From Sipunculus nudus (lineage: Eukaryota > Annelida > Sipuncula > Golfingiida > Sipunculidae), in contig CM049308.1 of NCBI GenBank assembly GCA_026874595.1, positions 50,146,124-50,210,123 on the forward strand: 64,000 nt of DNA, given 5' to 3'. The position numbers and the translations under genes were made by a program. This document shows, in pieces, positions 44,301-56,216 of the stretch. Positions within the stretch are counted from its first letter, which is position 1. Each line of letters begins with the position of its first letter. The notes below the pieces were generated by a model. It was not told the DNA's origin and ran no database searches. It worked only from the letters and a program-made list of their open reading frames with translations.

Positions 44301-47300
44301 GTTAACAGGGCACAAATCGTAACAACTACACCTAGAATCTTCTCTCTTGACATGCAGGGAGGCCCATAAAAAGTCTCTTTGGAAACCTGAAATTAGGTCT
44401 CTGTTACCCATAACCTTTGAGCTATGGGGCTCCGAAGTACCCCCCAGAATAATGGAATATTTGATACAAAAGCTCAAGTATCTAAACAACTATTGCAGTG
44501 ATCACCATGATTCTTTGCATGGATATTGATCATGGAATGTATCATCAGTTTCTGCAGTAGGATGGCGCCACCTATATTTTTTTTATTTTTACGAATTTTT
44601 TTCTCTATTTTTGAGACCTCATAAGATGCGGTCATCTGTTAACAGGGCACAAATCATAATGACTGGACCTAGAATCTTCTGTCCTCACCTCCAGGGAAGC
44701 CCATAAAAGGTCTACATGGAAACCCGAAATAAGGTCCCTGTTACCCATATTCTTTGAGCTATGGGGCTCTGAAGTACCCCCCAGAATAAAGATTTGGTCA
44801 TATATTAACAGGGCACAAATCATAATGACTGGACCTAGAATCTTCTTTCTTGACATTCAGGGAGGCCTTTGGAAAGTCTCTTTGGAAATCTGAAATTAGG
44901 TCTCTGTTACCCATATCCTTCATGCTATGGCTCCGAGAATAAAGATTTGGTCATCTGTTAACAGAGCACTAATTATAATGACTTGACCTAGAATCTCCTT
45001 TCTTGATATGCTGGGAGGCCCCTGAAAAGTCTCCTTGTGCACCTGAAATTACATCCCTGTTACCCATATCCTTCATCCTATGCGGCTTTGAAATACCCCC
45101 CAGAATAAACATTTGGTCATCTGTTAACAGGGCACAAATCATAATAACTGGACCTAGAATTTTATTTTTTGAGACCCCTGGGAGACCTCTGAAAAGTCAT
45201 CTTGTAAACCTTGAAAATAGGTGTCTGTTACCCATATCCTTCATGCTACAGAGCTCCATAGTACCCCAATGAATATTGGAGGATTTTATACAAAAGGTCA
45301 AGTTTGGAAAAAGTATTTCATTCAAATTTGACATTCAGATGATAAAATTACTTTTGTCAATGTCTTCCTGGTCAGCTGAGCGTCATGACCCCGGGGTCAC
45401 TTGTTAACCTTTCCTTTGCAGGCCTTTGGAAAACAGTCCAGGACAGTCGCCCCCTGCAGCAGAGGCTCTTGAAAGGTTTTTCATCAGTTGTCATGCTGCC
45501 ACTGAAGGCCAGCAAAGAAGTATGCAGACCTTTTTATTTTATATACAACAGTAGTCGTTAAATATAGAAAATTCACATAAAAGTACTTCAGATTAAAAAT
45601 TTTGAGCTGTGGTTTCTACTTAACATTATGACCAAAAATGTTGTAATATTAAGACAAAATATTTTCATACATGACTTGTCAGCCATTCTTATTGTTAATG
45701 TTGATATTTATGTATTGGTGCCTTTTTTCAGCCTCTTTATTGAAGAATATGATCAGCAGTCTGACACAGGAGGTGTGGAATGGTGCTGCCCTGCTATTTG
45801 TGAGTCGTGGACTGGCAGCTATTCAAGCAGCACAAATTATAGATAAGGAAACACTTTCACATATTAGGTAGGTGTTTATATTCAGTTAGCCAAACAGGTC
45901 AGTTTTATTTTGTAGTTCAGTTGATGTTCAGTTATCTAACATAAAAAAACAGTTAGTTGTTTCTTGCCTGTATACACCTGACATACACAATAATATACTG
46001 AACCTAATGAGGTGTAAAGTTTATACCAGCAAAAATACTCTGTCAGCATCCTAACTCTTAGTAATATAAGTTAATTTATCTTTCACAATAATGTAAAATA
46101 TCAGCTGTCCACTGTCACTGAGAAATGTCTAGAATTTGTCAACTGATAAGGCATGTACCTCCTGTTCATTATGTTATAGTAGGTGAAATTGTTTGCTACA
46201 AACAACACTAGTAATTTTTGTAATTGTTGATGTTCTGTTTTGTTACATTAGGTGTGGAATGTTCAGGATTCACCATTTGCCTCCTTGTGATGTGTAATTC
46301 CAGGTGTCTGGCAGTAGGAGCTACTTACTGTCTGATGTGTTATTCCAGTTGTCTAGCAGTAGGAGCTACTCACTGTCTGATGTGTTATTCCAGGTGTCTG
46401 GCAGTAGGAGCTACTCACTGTCTGATGTGTTATTCCAGGTGTTTGGCAGTAGGAGCTACTCACTGTCTGATGTGTTATTCCAGGTGTCTGGCAGTAGGAG
46501 CTACTCACTGTCTGATGTGTTATTCCAGGTGTCTGGCAGTAGGAGCTACTCACTGTCTGATGTGTTTTTATCAGGTGTCTGGCAGTAGGAGCTACTCACT
46601 GTCTGATGTGTTATTCCAGGTGTCTGGCAGTAGGAGCTACTCACTGTCTGATGTGTTAATCCAGATGTCTGGCAGTAGGAGCTAATCACTGTCTGATGTG
46701 TTATTCCAGGTGTCTGGCAGTAGGAGCTACTCACTGTCTAATGTGTTATACCAGGTGTCTGGCAGTAGGAGCTACTCACTGTCTGATGTGTTATACCAGG
46801 TGTCTTGCAGTAGGAGCTACTCACTGTCTGATGTGTTAATCCAGGTGTCTGGCAGTAGGAGCTACTCACTGTCTGGTGTCTTATTCCAGGTGTCTGGCAG
46901 TAGGAGGTACACACTGTCTGATGTCTTATTCCAGGTGTCTGGCAGTAGGAGCTGCTCACTGTCTGGTGTCTTATTCCAGATGTCTGGCAGTAGGAGCTAC
47001 ACACCGTCTTATGTACTATTCCAGTTGTCTGGCAGTAGGAGCTGCTCACTGTCTGATGTGTAATTCCAGGTGTCTGGCAGTAGGAGCTACTCACTGTCTG
47101 GTGTCTTATTCCAGGTGTCTGGTAGTAGGAGCTACTCACTGTCTGATGTGTAATTCCAGGTGTCTGGCAATAGGAGCTACTCACTGTCTGGTGTCTTATT
47201 CCAGGTGTCTGGCAGTAGGAGCTACACACTGTCTTATGTATTATTCCAGTTGTCTGGCAGTAGGAGCTACTCACTGTCTGATGTGTTATTCCAGGTGTTT

Positions 47301-50300
47301 GGCAGTAGTAACTACTCACTGTCTAATGTCTTGTTACAGGTGTCTGGCAGTAGGAGCTACTTACTGTCTGGAGGCCCTCTTCCGTGGAGCTGTACAGGGA
47401 TACCTGCTACAGATGGTCATGAAGCTGCTCAATCTGGTGAGTATGGGATGTCAGGGTCAAAGGTCATAGGTCCAGCCCCGTATTGTGACAGACAACGTAT
47501 CATGTTGTATCTTGTGTCCAAGAACCTCTTCAATACCATAATTGCTGTTATAGGGAAAGAAAATGTTCAGCAAACCAATTATCAACATCTGGATCCATCC
47601 CATTTTTTTTCATTTACAATATACAGAATTGTATAAGGACCATTGTTTTTTCTTTATGGTCTGTAGAAGCACACTTTTATAAAAGGAGTTCAGAAGGACT
47701 TGGTGGTTGGCACAAGTTTAGTAAGATTCTTTAGGAAACATTCAAATGAAAAATACAAATTCCTTTAAAAAATAATATGTTTTTGGTACAAAAATATTAT
47801 GATATATGATGTGATATAAGATTGGTTTAATGTTTTTACTTACATGAACTTTTAAATCCTAACCTTGGCTAAAATTAAATTGAAAACTTAGCTGCAGTTG
47901 TTTGATCACTTTAGAGGACTTGTTATTTTGATGAGAGATAGTTTCTCAATGGGGAGATTTCTTTTCCAGCAAGCTCACTGAGAAAATCTTAAGCAACCAG
48001 CTGTACTGACATTGATATGAATATGACAGGGTTATAGAGATATGTCATCAGCACAGAGGATCAACTTTGTTATCCTGTAAATATAGGTTCTCCACACAGG
48101 CATATCTGTAACATATCTCTTCAACTGTTCCTTTTATTCTCAGGATGAAGTGAAACCAGCAGATATTCTGTCACTGCTTGGTAGTTTGAAAAGAGAAGAT
48201 ATATTCAAGTTTGGCAGTTCTCTGTATGAAGAATGGGTTCAATGGTTGAAGGAATCCTCCACCAGGTGTCTCCACTGGTCACCAGATGATGTTTACAGCT
48301 GTGTTGCTGATCAGATAACATATTACATCAATGATACAAGTTAGAATTTTCTTAAGAATTTCTGATTGGTATTCATGTCATCTTTTGCAAATTATATTCA
48401 TTATGAAGATGCTAAATTTAAAAAAAAAAAACACACTGTCATTTACATGGTGAAAACCATGTAAATTTCAGAACTTTCAAACATGGTTAATGCTTATGAA
48501 GCTGAAGGTTAAATTAGAGTCACAGTTTGCAGGAGATAATAGTTCTTGACAGTTTAAAGGCAGCTTTGTGTAATTTCATGGCTCTAAATTATGAAAGTCA
48601 TTCTTTTAGTATAGGTAAATTGGTATCTTGACCTGAACATTATATTTTGTCCAAATTTTGTATCTTCTTTTCTATGTATTAAAATACACTTTCATTGCAT
48701 GATAACCAAAACCATTGTAATTAATATTGTGCTTGTAGGTAGTGGAGTATACTCAGTAGATAACCCAGACTGTCTGCCTGCTGTGAGACTGCTGGTGCTG
48801 GCCAGGGCTGCTGCACTGACAGCCGGTGAACAGAACAACCCTGACAGCAAGTTGACCAACATTTTGCTGCCTGTAGTGAACGTTCTACAGACCATGTACT
48901 CCCATGCCTACCTGTCTCCCAACAAGGCTGACCGCACACTCGCTGTACTGGTCACCTTGATTCAGGAGGTGCAGCATCATAATGGTCAGTGCTAATGATG
49001 TGCCAATTATATCAATGATTGAATTTAAGCTCAGCTGGCTATTAGCTTATTGCATCATTAAATGGTTTCAGGCCACAAGTTTTATTTATTACACAGTGCA
49101 AATGTGATTTATACTTAATTAGCTTGTTTTAATGTTTGTTAAATGTATTTGTAAATATATTAAATGTAAAGACATTTGAATTTTTTTACAGCATTTTATT
49201 TCAGTTAATAAATTATGGTTTATCATTGTACTTTTGCTCATGTCCATTATTCTATAATTTACAGGGTTTCATTTTTAGCAGGGCCTTTTCCTCTTAGGTT
49301 ATCAAATGGTAAAATGAAAAATCAAAAGAAATACATATATATTGAATTTGCTAAAATATTAAAATAATTCAGCTTAGCGACCCGACCCATGGGTCCTTGT
49401 TTCCTTCCATAATCAATTAAGTTGGTTGTATTTTTGGATAATAAATGTATGTACATTTAAAGAAGTCATATTAACAGGGAAAAAATATCTGTCCTAAGTC
49501 AGTCAGAGAAATAAGAAAGACGGGACTCCGAGTAGCAAATAGCATTAAACCTGAACCTTGTGCGTAACAACTGTCAACAGCTTGGCCATTACCTTGACCT
49601 TTCAGCATGAAGTACAAGTCAAACTGAATTTACTTTGGTCAGTATTCAATGTATAATTCAATGACACTCAGAATCTCTATTGGACATTTTGTTATTTGGT
49701 TCCAAGTGTCTGATGGGATGCGCGTATTTCTGGCTTTTGAAACGAGAGGATCAAACTGTGGGCTGACCATAGCAGGCTGCCTCAAACAAACCAGAGAGTT
49801 CTGTAAACGCTGCACTGACAACTGTCTCTTACATGTCAGTATAATCAAATTATCATACGATGGCATGATTTCTAATCATGTATTGGTAGATACTCTAATG
49901 ACATAAAATACAAAAAAAATTAAACCGAAGTAATCATTCAGAATTTGACACCTCCTCTCTTGGGACGTAGTAAATCAGATGGCACTCTCCTACATGTTTG
50001 CTTGAGTGTCCCAGACTCTTCAGATTTATTACTGTTGGAAGGCCTGCTGTTATTCAAATAAAGCTTGAAGTCTGTTATATTGAAGGAGAAGAGACTGAGG
50101 TGACAAGAGCTGTACAGAGACTGATTTTGCCATGTGTGCCTGAAATCCTGGCGTACATCCAGCGAAGAGTAGACCAAGAAATGAATCAGGTACAGGAACA
50201 CCTTCGTATTGGTACCTCTCTGTTACAGACACCTCTCAGTTATGGACATATTTCCATGTAAAGCACACTAAGATGTCTGAAGCTGTCTAGTCCAGGAATA

Positions 50301-53300
50301 TCTGTATTAAAGCAAGACCTAGGTCCTGCAGTTATCCATACTTAGGAGTTTCTAATGTATGTACAATGTTATTGTGTTTTTATGTTACTTCCCTTAAGCA
50401 AAATTAAAATCTAAGAGGTAAATAGAGAAATGGTTATGTAAATGGAAATGAAAAAAATATTGTTTTCTTCCAGTGGCTTAACATGCATTAGAGCTAAATC
50501 AAGTATTATGGCATAATAAACAGTATTAATAATAAATATGCTTGTATCATTTGTATACACTGATTACATTTAAACCTTTCCTTATTAGTTTCTGAGGCGA
50601 GTTGATTGTTTTCATAGAAACCTCTTTTAAGCTTAGATCCTTGTGTTTGGAATGTGGCATGTAGAATGCATGTTGTAAAATTTATTTTGTACTGGCATGG
50701 CAGCATGCATGTTTTCTATGCATGTTTTCTATGTGGAACTGGCTAAAATCACTACATGTTGTGATTTGTTTAAGCATTCACATGTCAGATCAGCACAAAA
50801 GGAATCTCACCTTATTCATTTAGTCAATACTGGTTTTATCCACATTCCCCTTGCCACATAAGGAATCTTAGCTAGTTTTTCATGTAACCTATACAAATTG
50901 TTAAGAGTAAAGGCCACCATTGATAGAGATGCTGACAACTGTTGGTTTAGATCATGAAAAGTTGATAGTGATTGTAACAGTTTGACTTAATAACATTGGT
51001 CATTTCAGCTGTCTCAGGTACTGAGTGTTTCACTCTACTGTGCAGTAGTTCAGCAACTAGACAGATGGTGGCAGCACATGGCATCTTCTGTTGCAACCCT
51101 TCAAAGTCTCATCCAGACTTGTGTGAAAATAATGCAGCTTCCTACAGAGGTGTGTACAACTTATTTAAATACTCTTTAATTTGTTATGCACACAGTGGGA
51201 GGGTTGGGCTTTAAAGCATTTAAAAATGTTTTAACTTTATCAAATAATTTGAATATAACAATAATGTGTGAAATTTTTCAAATGTTGTTTTTGTTTGTTA
51301 AATATTTAAAATATTATCATAGTGTGTTTAGTATTCAAAGGTGATTGTAATAGGTTAAATAGTAAAAATATTATCTGATTTGTTTTAGCCCTGATGTGTG
51401 CATCAGAATCTGAGGCATGCAGAGTTTAATTAAGTGTATTTAGGAATATTTATCTCAGTCACAGTTTGTAAGTAATTAAAAAATCTCACAGTTATTTTTC
51501 ATACTGACAATTTATGGCCTGTCTTACAGCTTACAGAAGCATGTATGATCAGAAAATACTCTGCCATGAGTTTGTTGGCCACAGTAGCAGATATGCTGCT
51601 CTCTGGTGACCAAATACAGAACCAATTTGCATCCTGTGCTGAAATCCTGACTGGTTTTGTTCAGAATATGGAAATTGTTAATGGTCTGTCCAAGCCAGTG
51701 TCCCCAATCAGTGAGGGGTAAGTAATCTCAGAATCATTCTTTTCTGATACATGTATCATTCAGTTAACCTAATATCATCTGGGGGTCAGTATTCATTGTT
51801 TGTCAGGTATCAGAAAAGGAATACAAAAATTAGAAAAAGGCCTTGTGATTATAAAAAATTACAGATTTTATATAAATATTATGGTGCTTGTAATGTAAAA
51901 TATATGTCATTTTCTGTTCTAACATAAGAAATATCTATAATATTTAATATCGGATTGATGATGAGATATGAAACATTCAATCTATCCAGACACTGATAAT
52001 TGAGGTTGTTGAGATATTAATCCATTTAAATAAGTATGTATATAACACCTTGCCACAGTACAGGTTAACATTTTTTCTAATTGTTTTATTTAAAGTGATG
52101 ATGATGAGATTAAAGAGAAGCTGCCAGACTGGGGCCGGCTGTCATGTGAGTACATTGCATCACAGTGGACATGTGTCTGTTTCATCCTGAGGCAGTCAGA
52201 TGGTGCTGGCATCCTACAAGATCACAGCCGGGTCCAGCAGTACACAGAGGGCTGCTTAGAGGCACTGGATGTGGTCAGGGCCACAGCTGGAGCTCCTGTG
52301 TTAAAATGTCTTAAAGTATTACTCCCAATGGTAGGTATATCAATGGGGATACATATTACAGTGTAATGATTATCTGATGATGGGATTGTATCATGATAGA
52401 CATATGATACTTAATAATACTCAGCTCTGATCAAGATTATTACAATCATAACAGTCCCAGTGAGTCTTAGTTCTTGTCTCATATATTTATTTTCAAACTA
52501 TAAATTAAATATAATTTCAAACAATTAGCCAGTCTGATGCCATTAAATTTGTTATTCAACAATAATGATTCACCTTGCATGCCTCATTATGTCACTTTCT
52601 TTTGGAGGATCAAATCACAGTGTATCACCAAAGGGACAATACAATATTTCATTTATGCCACACTTGTGTATCATTATAGCTTTTATACATGTATAACACA
52701 TTCATAACTTTGTACATCTGCTCACAGTATGCCATGATTTATAGTTTAATTTTATACTTAACAGTTGGATTTCTCATAGACTTTGCCGGTGTGATGGTCT
52801 ATATAGTCTCACTCAGATTAATTATCAGGGGCTGAAATCTTAAATGTTTACCAACCACTCAGCTGAGAAAATTTGAAATACTTGTACACCTTTTCACCAA
52901 ATGAAAAGTGAGGGACCCATGACATATTCACCTTGTTGTAGGCAGCCATTGCCCTTAACCCTTTTTCAGGAAGAACACAGGTTGACATTCTGTAAGCTCT
53001 GTGAATCCATCACATATCTATAAATATATACCTTAATACAGAAATCATATAGTGTTGCATGGACAGTTTTAAGCCATCTATTCACCTACATTTTCTGATG
53101 AATCTGTATGATTTCTGGCTTACTCCTGTGTACATATTAATGAACAGCATGTAAATAGTGTAAAGAAAAGTTCTTATAACGCCTGGCTGACAGATGTTTG
53201 AGCTTATTTATCTAAAAGCTGCTAGTAAACATGGTACATGCCAGTGTTTACAAACAGAAGTTGGTTGGAAGCATACATGCAGATAATTGAAGGTCACTAG

Positions 53301-55744
53301 CTGTATTACGCCCTTTGTAAAACTCATTTGACTTATCACCAGATGTCCTTGTTGAATGTGTTTGATTACTTTGGCTGGCCCCCACATCTTATAAACTTGA
53401 GAATATGAAAAAAATAAACAGTCTGTGTGCAGTTGGATTGGCGTTTTTTCCAGCCTTTTCTTACCACCAGTTCAAGTGATTACCTTTGCTTGATAGGTGT
53501 CAGGGGAATAAGCCCCTTTAAGATATTTTGTACACTTGACAGCTGGTTGAGGAGCTGGTTACCCGTGTCATCAGCCTGTCCTGGAACCACATCCTGGAGG
53601 ACATGAAGCACAGCTGTTTGTGGGAGCTGCTAGAGCTGTTTGTGGACCTGGCTTACCAGCACTGTACCTTGTCTACAGCAGCCATGTCTGACACCCAACA
53701 GCTCCTGCTGAAGGTATGTCAGCATCCGTTATTATTTCTTCATTCATTTCCACTATCATCTCACTCAGGTGTATGTAATCATTTGTTTCACATTTGTTAG
53801 GTTTATGTTATATTTTTTAGGTTGATTAAATTATCTGTCTTTCATTTTTAAATTTGACAAGTTTGCAGTAGCTTGACCTATCTGTATTTAAAATGTTTGA
53901 AGTTGAATAATGAATTGTACATAAAATATTATGTAAATATTCAACATATATAACTGATTCTTGATTATAAAATTAACTAAATATATAATACATTGGAGCA
54001 CTGTCATACTGCTGCTGTTGTTATTCAAAATACACCACTAAAATGTAAGGGATATGAAATATCTTTAACATTTCAAGGTCCAGATGACAGAATGATGAAT
54101 ACTTACTTATAACTCCCATGTATATTGCTGCCCCTGGCAACCAGCATTATGGTTAAGGTTACTAAGCCCCACGTTGCATGATAAAGAACTTTACATGTGT
54201 GCTGTCATCATTCACTGTGGTGTCACATGTATAGCCTGGTGCCCTCTGGTGAGAAGGAGGTAAACATGGCTGTGCTGGATGTTTTTTCCGCAGATTGCAT
54301 ACCAGATGATGAAGTATGGAGAGGAGAGGCTGGGGATGGTGAACATGCTGCTGAACAGACTGATCAGCTACTGGCATGAGGATGACCAGCATCTGAAGTC
54401 TGCTGTGTCCTACCTGGACCTGCTAGTACAGATGGCTATGTATGGACCCATCCACAGCAGGGGATTCAGGTACAACTCTAACACTAACAAAATTATTCTC
54501 CAAACCAGAACACTTAATAAATCTGACCATTAACTGAACATCAGTGGATCTACAGAAATATTTTATTAGCAGGTTCTGCTTTCTTTAAAATTGTATATTG
54601 CAATGTCTACACACATTTAAGAGGTTGACTGAGCATGGCCTTCGGCTTTATCTTGACCAATCACACCGCTCTGGCACTATCTGTTAATTCTCTTACATGG
54701 CAAACCCTCAGAGTCAACAGGAAATGTGAAAATACAGCCAAGGTTCTGTTTCTGGGATAAATAGCAGAAAGTAGTTCATGCCCAGTCCTTGTCACAAGCC
54801 TAAGCCTCAAGATTTGGTATAATTTAAAAAAGTGCAAGTGCAGCCAGACTATTTATTGCACCATGATTAATATATTTACAAATCAAACTTGAATCTTTTC
54901 AGATATATAGATGTTTCCAGGTGAGTGTACTGGAAACATTTTCAAACAGGTTTACACTGTTGTTTTAAATATCATTTTCATTTTGCAGTTGTATCATTGT
55001 CATAGATGACAGTCTGTAACCTTAACTGTCCCACCTGTCTCCAGTAGATGCAGTACAGAGATAATTCTATCAAAATTTTGTCATATTTTAGATTTAATCA
55101 GGATGTGAGGATTTATATTCAGAACATGGGAGAAAACCTGGCAGTGAACCAGCATATTAAAGGGTATGTGATGTCAAGACAAAACATAATTTGCATCACC
55201 ATTTGCTTCTATAATAAAATTAAATTCTGTGATCAAATGAGGTTTAACCAGAGTGGATTTGATATTGTAATATTTCAGCTCAATTTTGCCACAACCTTTA
55301 GCTTGTGGTTTCAACCATCGGTTATTCCGCTTAAACAGGCTTAACACAACTAAGGTTAATAGGCATTTCATGGTTAAATGCAATCAAAAAGTGTTTTAGA
55401 TATTTCAGAAAATGTTAAACTAAATACTTTGAGCTTTATCAATAATGAAACACGTGTTCACAGATTGTTAACCACAGTAATAAGCATTTTAATCTGTCCA
55501 TACTTGTAGAAAAGCTTTGAGTGACAGCCTGGTTAGAGCAGCCATAGTAACATGGATTAGTAGTCTGGACACCACCAGGGAGAGCCACAGGTCATTCATA
55601 TGCCAGCTGATTCCATTGCTTTTAAATCAGCATCAGGATTTGTTCAGAACGAAGAATCACAACAACTTCTGTAACTCCTTCGCTCATAGACAGAAGCAGA
55701 GGATCATGGGACTTCTGCTGGTGTTACAACGATTTATTGATGAG
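40167..55744 (+). CDS. TARBP1: TARBP1, tRNA (guanosine-2'-O)-methyltransferase, N-terminal 1179 codons
   Basis: Coding exons: 40167-41321, 41616-41685, 42766-42914, 43525-43577, 45422-45519, 45732-45867, 47340-47436, 48144-48339, 48739-48984, 50071-50189, 51009-51149, 51530-51717, 52096-52330, 53543-53713, 54294-54469, 55092-55163 and 55510-55744. With these borders the frame stays open. Landmarks shared with vertebrate TARBP1 are TLTRKRAMYLLKR, FWW, YILLVETLEEKQVHVIRPIL, ALFRGAVQGYLLQ and an H-R-x-K-x-R-I-M block near the end. TARBP1 is a long helical-repeat protein with a C-terminal SpoU/SPOUT domain that 2'-O-methylates G18 of tRNAs. That domain lies beyond the window. Start ATG 40167 has A at -3 and is the first ATG in the frame. 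The exon 10 border is the least certain. Exon 7 has a repeated acceptor. Confidence 0.9.
41945..42603 (+). mobile_element. Family A short copy in TARBP1 intron 2
   Basis: Starts with a T run and AGTTCAGCTGACTGAAAG/TGATCTGAGCTATAG; ends GTCAGCTGAGCGTCATGACC, palindrome TGACCCCTGGGTCA and CTTGTT. The interior has two GGGCAAAAATCAT/TGGCACAAATTGTAAC-type units separated by about 330 bp. The internal sequence differs from the long copies in CNIH and GMF and matches 43870-45405. It is sense to TARBP1. Confidence 0.65.
43870..45405 (+). mobile_element. Family A longer copy in TARBP1 intron 4
   Basis: The 5' end is TTTTTAGCTCAGCTGACTG with TCATCTGAGCTATAG; the 3' end is GTCAGCTGAGCGTCATGACC, palindrome TGACCCCGGGGTCA and CTTGTT. 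Inside, a GTTAACAGGGCACAAATC...CTAGAATCTTC unit recurs about six times, first at about 330-bp and then at about 140-180-bp spacing. The element ends only 16 bp before TARBP1 exon 5. Confidence 0.7.
46303..47339 (+). repeat. 45-bp tandem array copying the TARBP1 exon 7 splice acceptor
   Basis: The unit consists of about 15 bases of intron end (gatgtgttattccag) followed by the first about 30 bases of exon 7 (GTGTCTGGCAGTAGGAGCTA and onward). There are 23 periods before the real exon start at 47340, with a single extra base near 46566. Each unit keeps the AG/GT junction. Because 45 is divisible by 3, long frames run through on both strands (for example 46224-46685, 46876-47469, 46738-47319); these are artefacts of the repeat. 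Confidence 0.92.
47340..47436 (+). CDS. TARBP1: TARBP1 exon 7
   Basis: The exon begins after TTGTTACAG, completing an Arg codon from exon 6, and reads CLAVGATYCLEALFRGAVQG then YLLQMVMKLLNL. The spacing from the exon 6 end to the FRGAVQ block equals that of the vertebrate protein, so the last acceptor of the 45-bp array is the ancestral one. Confidence 0.85.
47437..48143 (+). other. TARBP1 intron 7
   Basis: Intronic sequence between exon 7 and exon 8. No gene or clear repeat structure was seen in it. Confidence 0.7.
49232..49401 (+). mobile_element. Family A 3'-end fragment in TARBP1 intron 9
   Basis: It matches the 3' part at 16110-16285 (gctcatgtccattattct, tttacagggtttcattttta) and ends CAGCTTAGCGACCCGACCCA then GGGTCCTTGTT. 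No 5' end is present. Confidence 0.6.
50071..50189 (+). CDS. TARBP1: TARBP1 exon 10, 5' border uncertain
   Basis: The certain part reads EGEETEVTRAVQRLI, LPCVPEILAYIQRRVDQEMNQ, ending at donor gtacag. Exon 9 ends after one base of a codon, so the exon must start in a matching phase. The better-looking acceptor before 50024 has the wrong phase with the 48984 donor; the acceptor before 50071 fits and gives a length matching the vertebrate protein. A microexon or another exon 9 donor is an alternative. Confidence 0.6.
52331..53542 (+). other. TARBP1 intron 13
   Basis: Intronic sequence with no recognised repeat or gene. Confidence 0.75.
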
Positions 55745-55982
55745 GTTAGTCACAACTCTACTGCTTGGTGTATATGCCAGGTGTCAATCTCTTATCATTC
55801 TTCATCATCAAACCTTCAATCCATCCACCCTGCTATATAACTGATTTAGCTAGAATGTTTCAGCATAACAACCAGAAAGCTGATGTGCTGTGAAACCTTA
55901 AAGTAGGTGCCAGTCCAAAAGCATCAGGTTCCCCTTTAAACCATTATTACCAAAACATTTATTGTATAGCATTATAGTGAGG

Positions 55983-56216
55983 TCACTGGCTACTTTGTGC
56001 ACTAACATAGTTCACTTCTGACCATGGTATTACCTCCAACTTTGGTGTTTTCCTGATGGCCAGTCCCAAAAGGTCTACTGCTAAAGCAAGCCTCTCTGTT
56101 CTGTCTTTCTCTGATATAGGCCTTTTTGTTGTCGATAACATCAGCAGGCTCTTGGATATAGATCCATGCTCTTCTAGCTGGTGATTACAGCAGAAGGCCC
56201 TTGGATATAGCTCCAC
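55983..56216 (-). pseudogene. Unknown minus-strand frame, C-terminal part, cut by minisatellite
   Basis: The frame reads LEEHGSISKSLLML, then KRPISEKDRTERLALAVDLL, then RKTPKLEVIPWSEVNYVSAQ and a stop. It has a protein-like composition. I do not recognise the family. Its LEExGxISKxLLM segment is the same sequence that, as DNA, became the 49-bp repeat unit. The other half lies at 63378-63689. Confidence 0.5.

Noticed and set aside
46224-47469. Several long overlapping frames on both strands across the 45-bp array
   Set aside because: The period is divisible by three, so any frame without a stop in one unit stays open. Only the last 97 bp before the donor at 47437 is a TARBP1 exon.
49649-49906. 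An additional TARBP1 exon with a Cys-rich frame
   Set aside because: No phase-compatible splice sites and no likeness to TARBP1; it could be repeat-derived.
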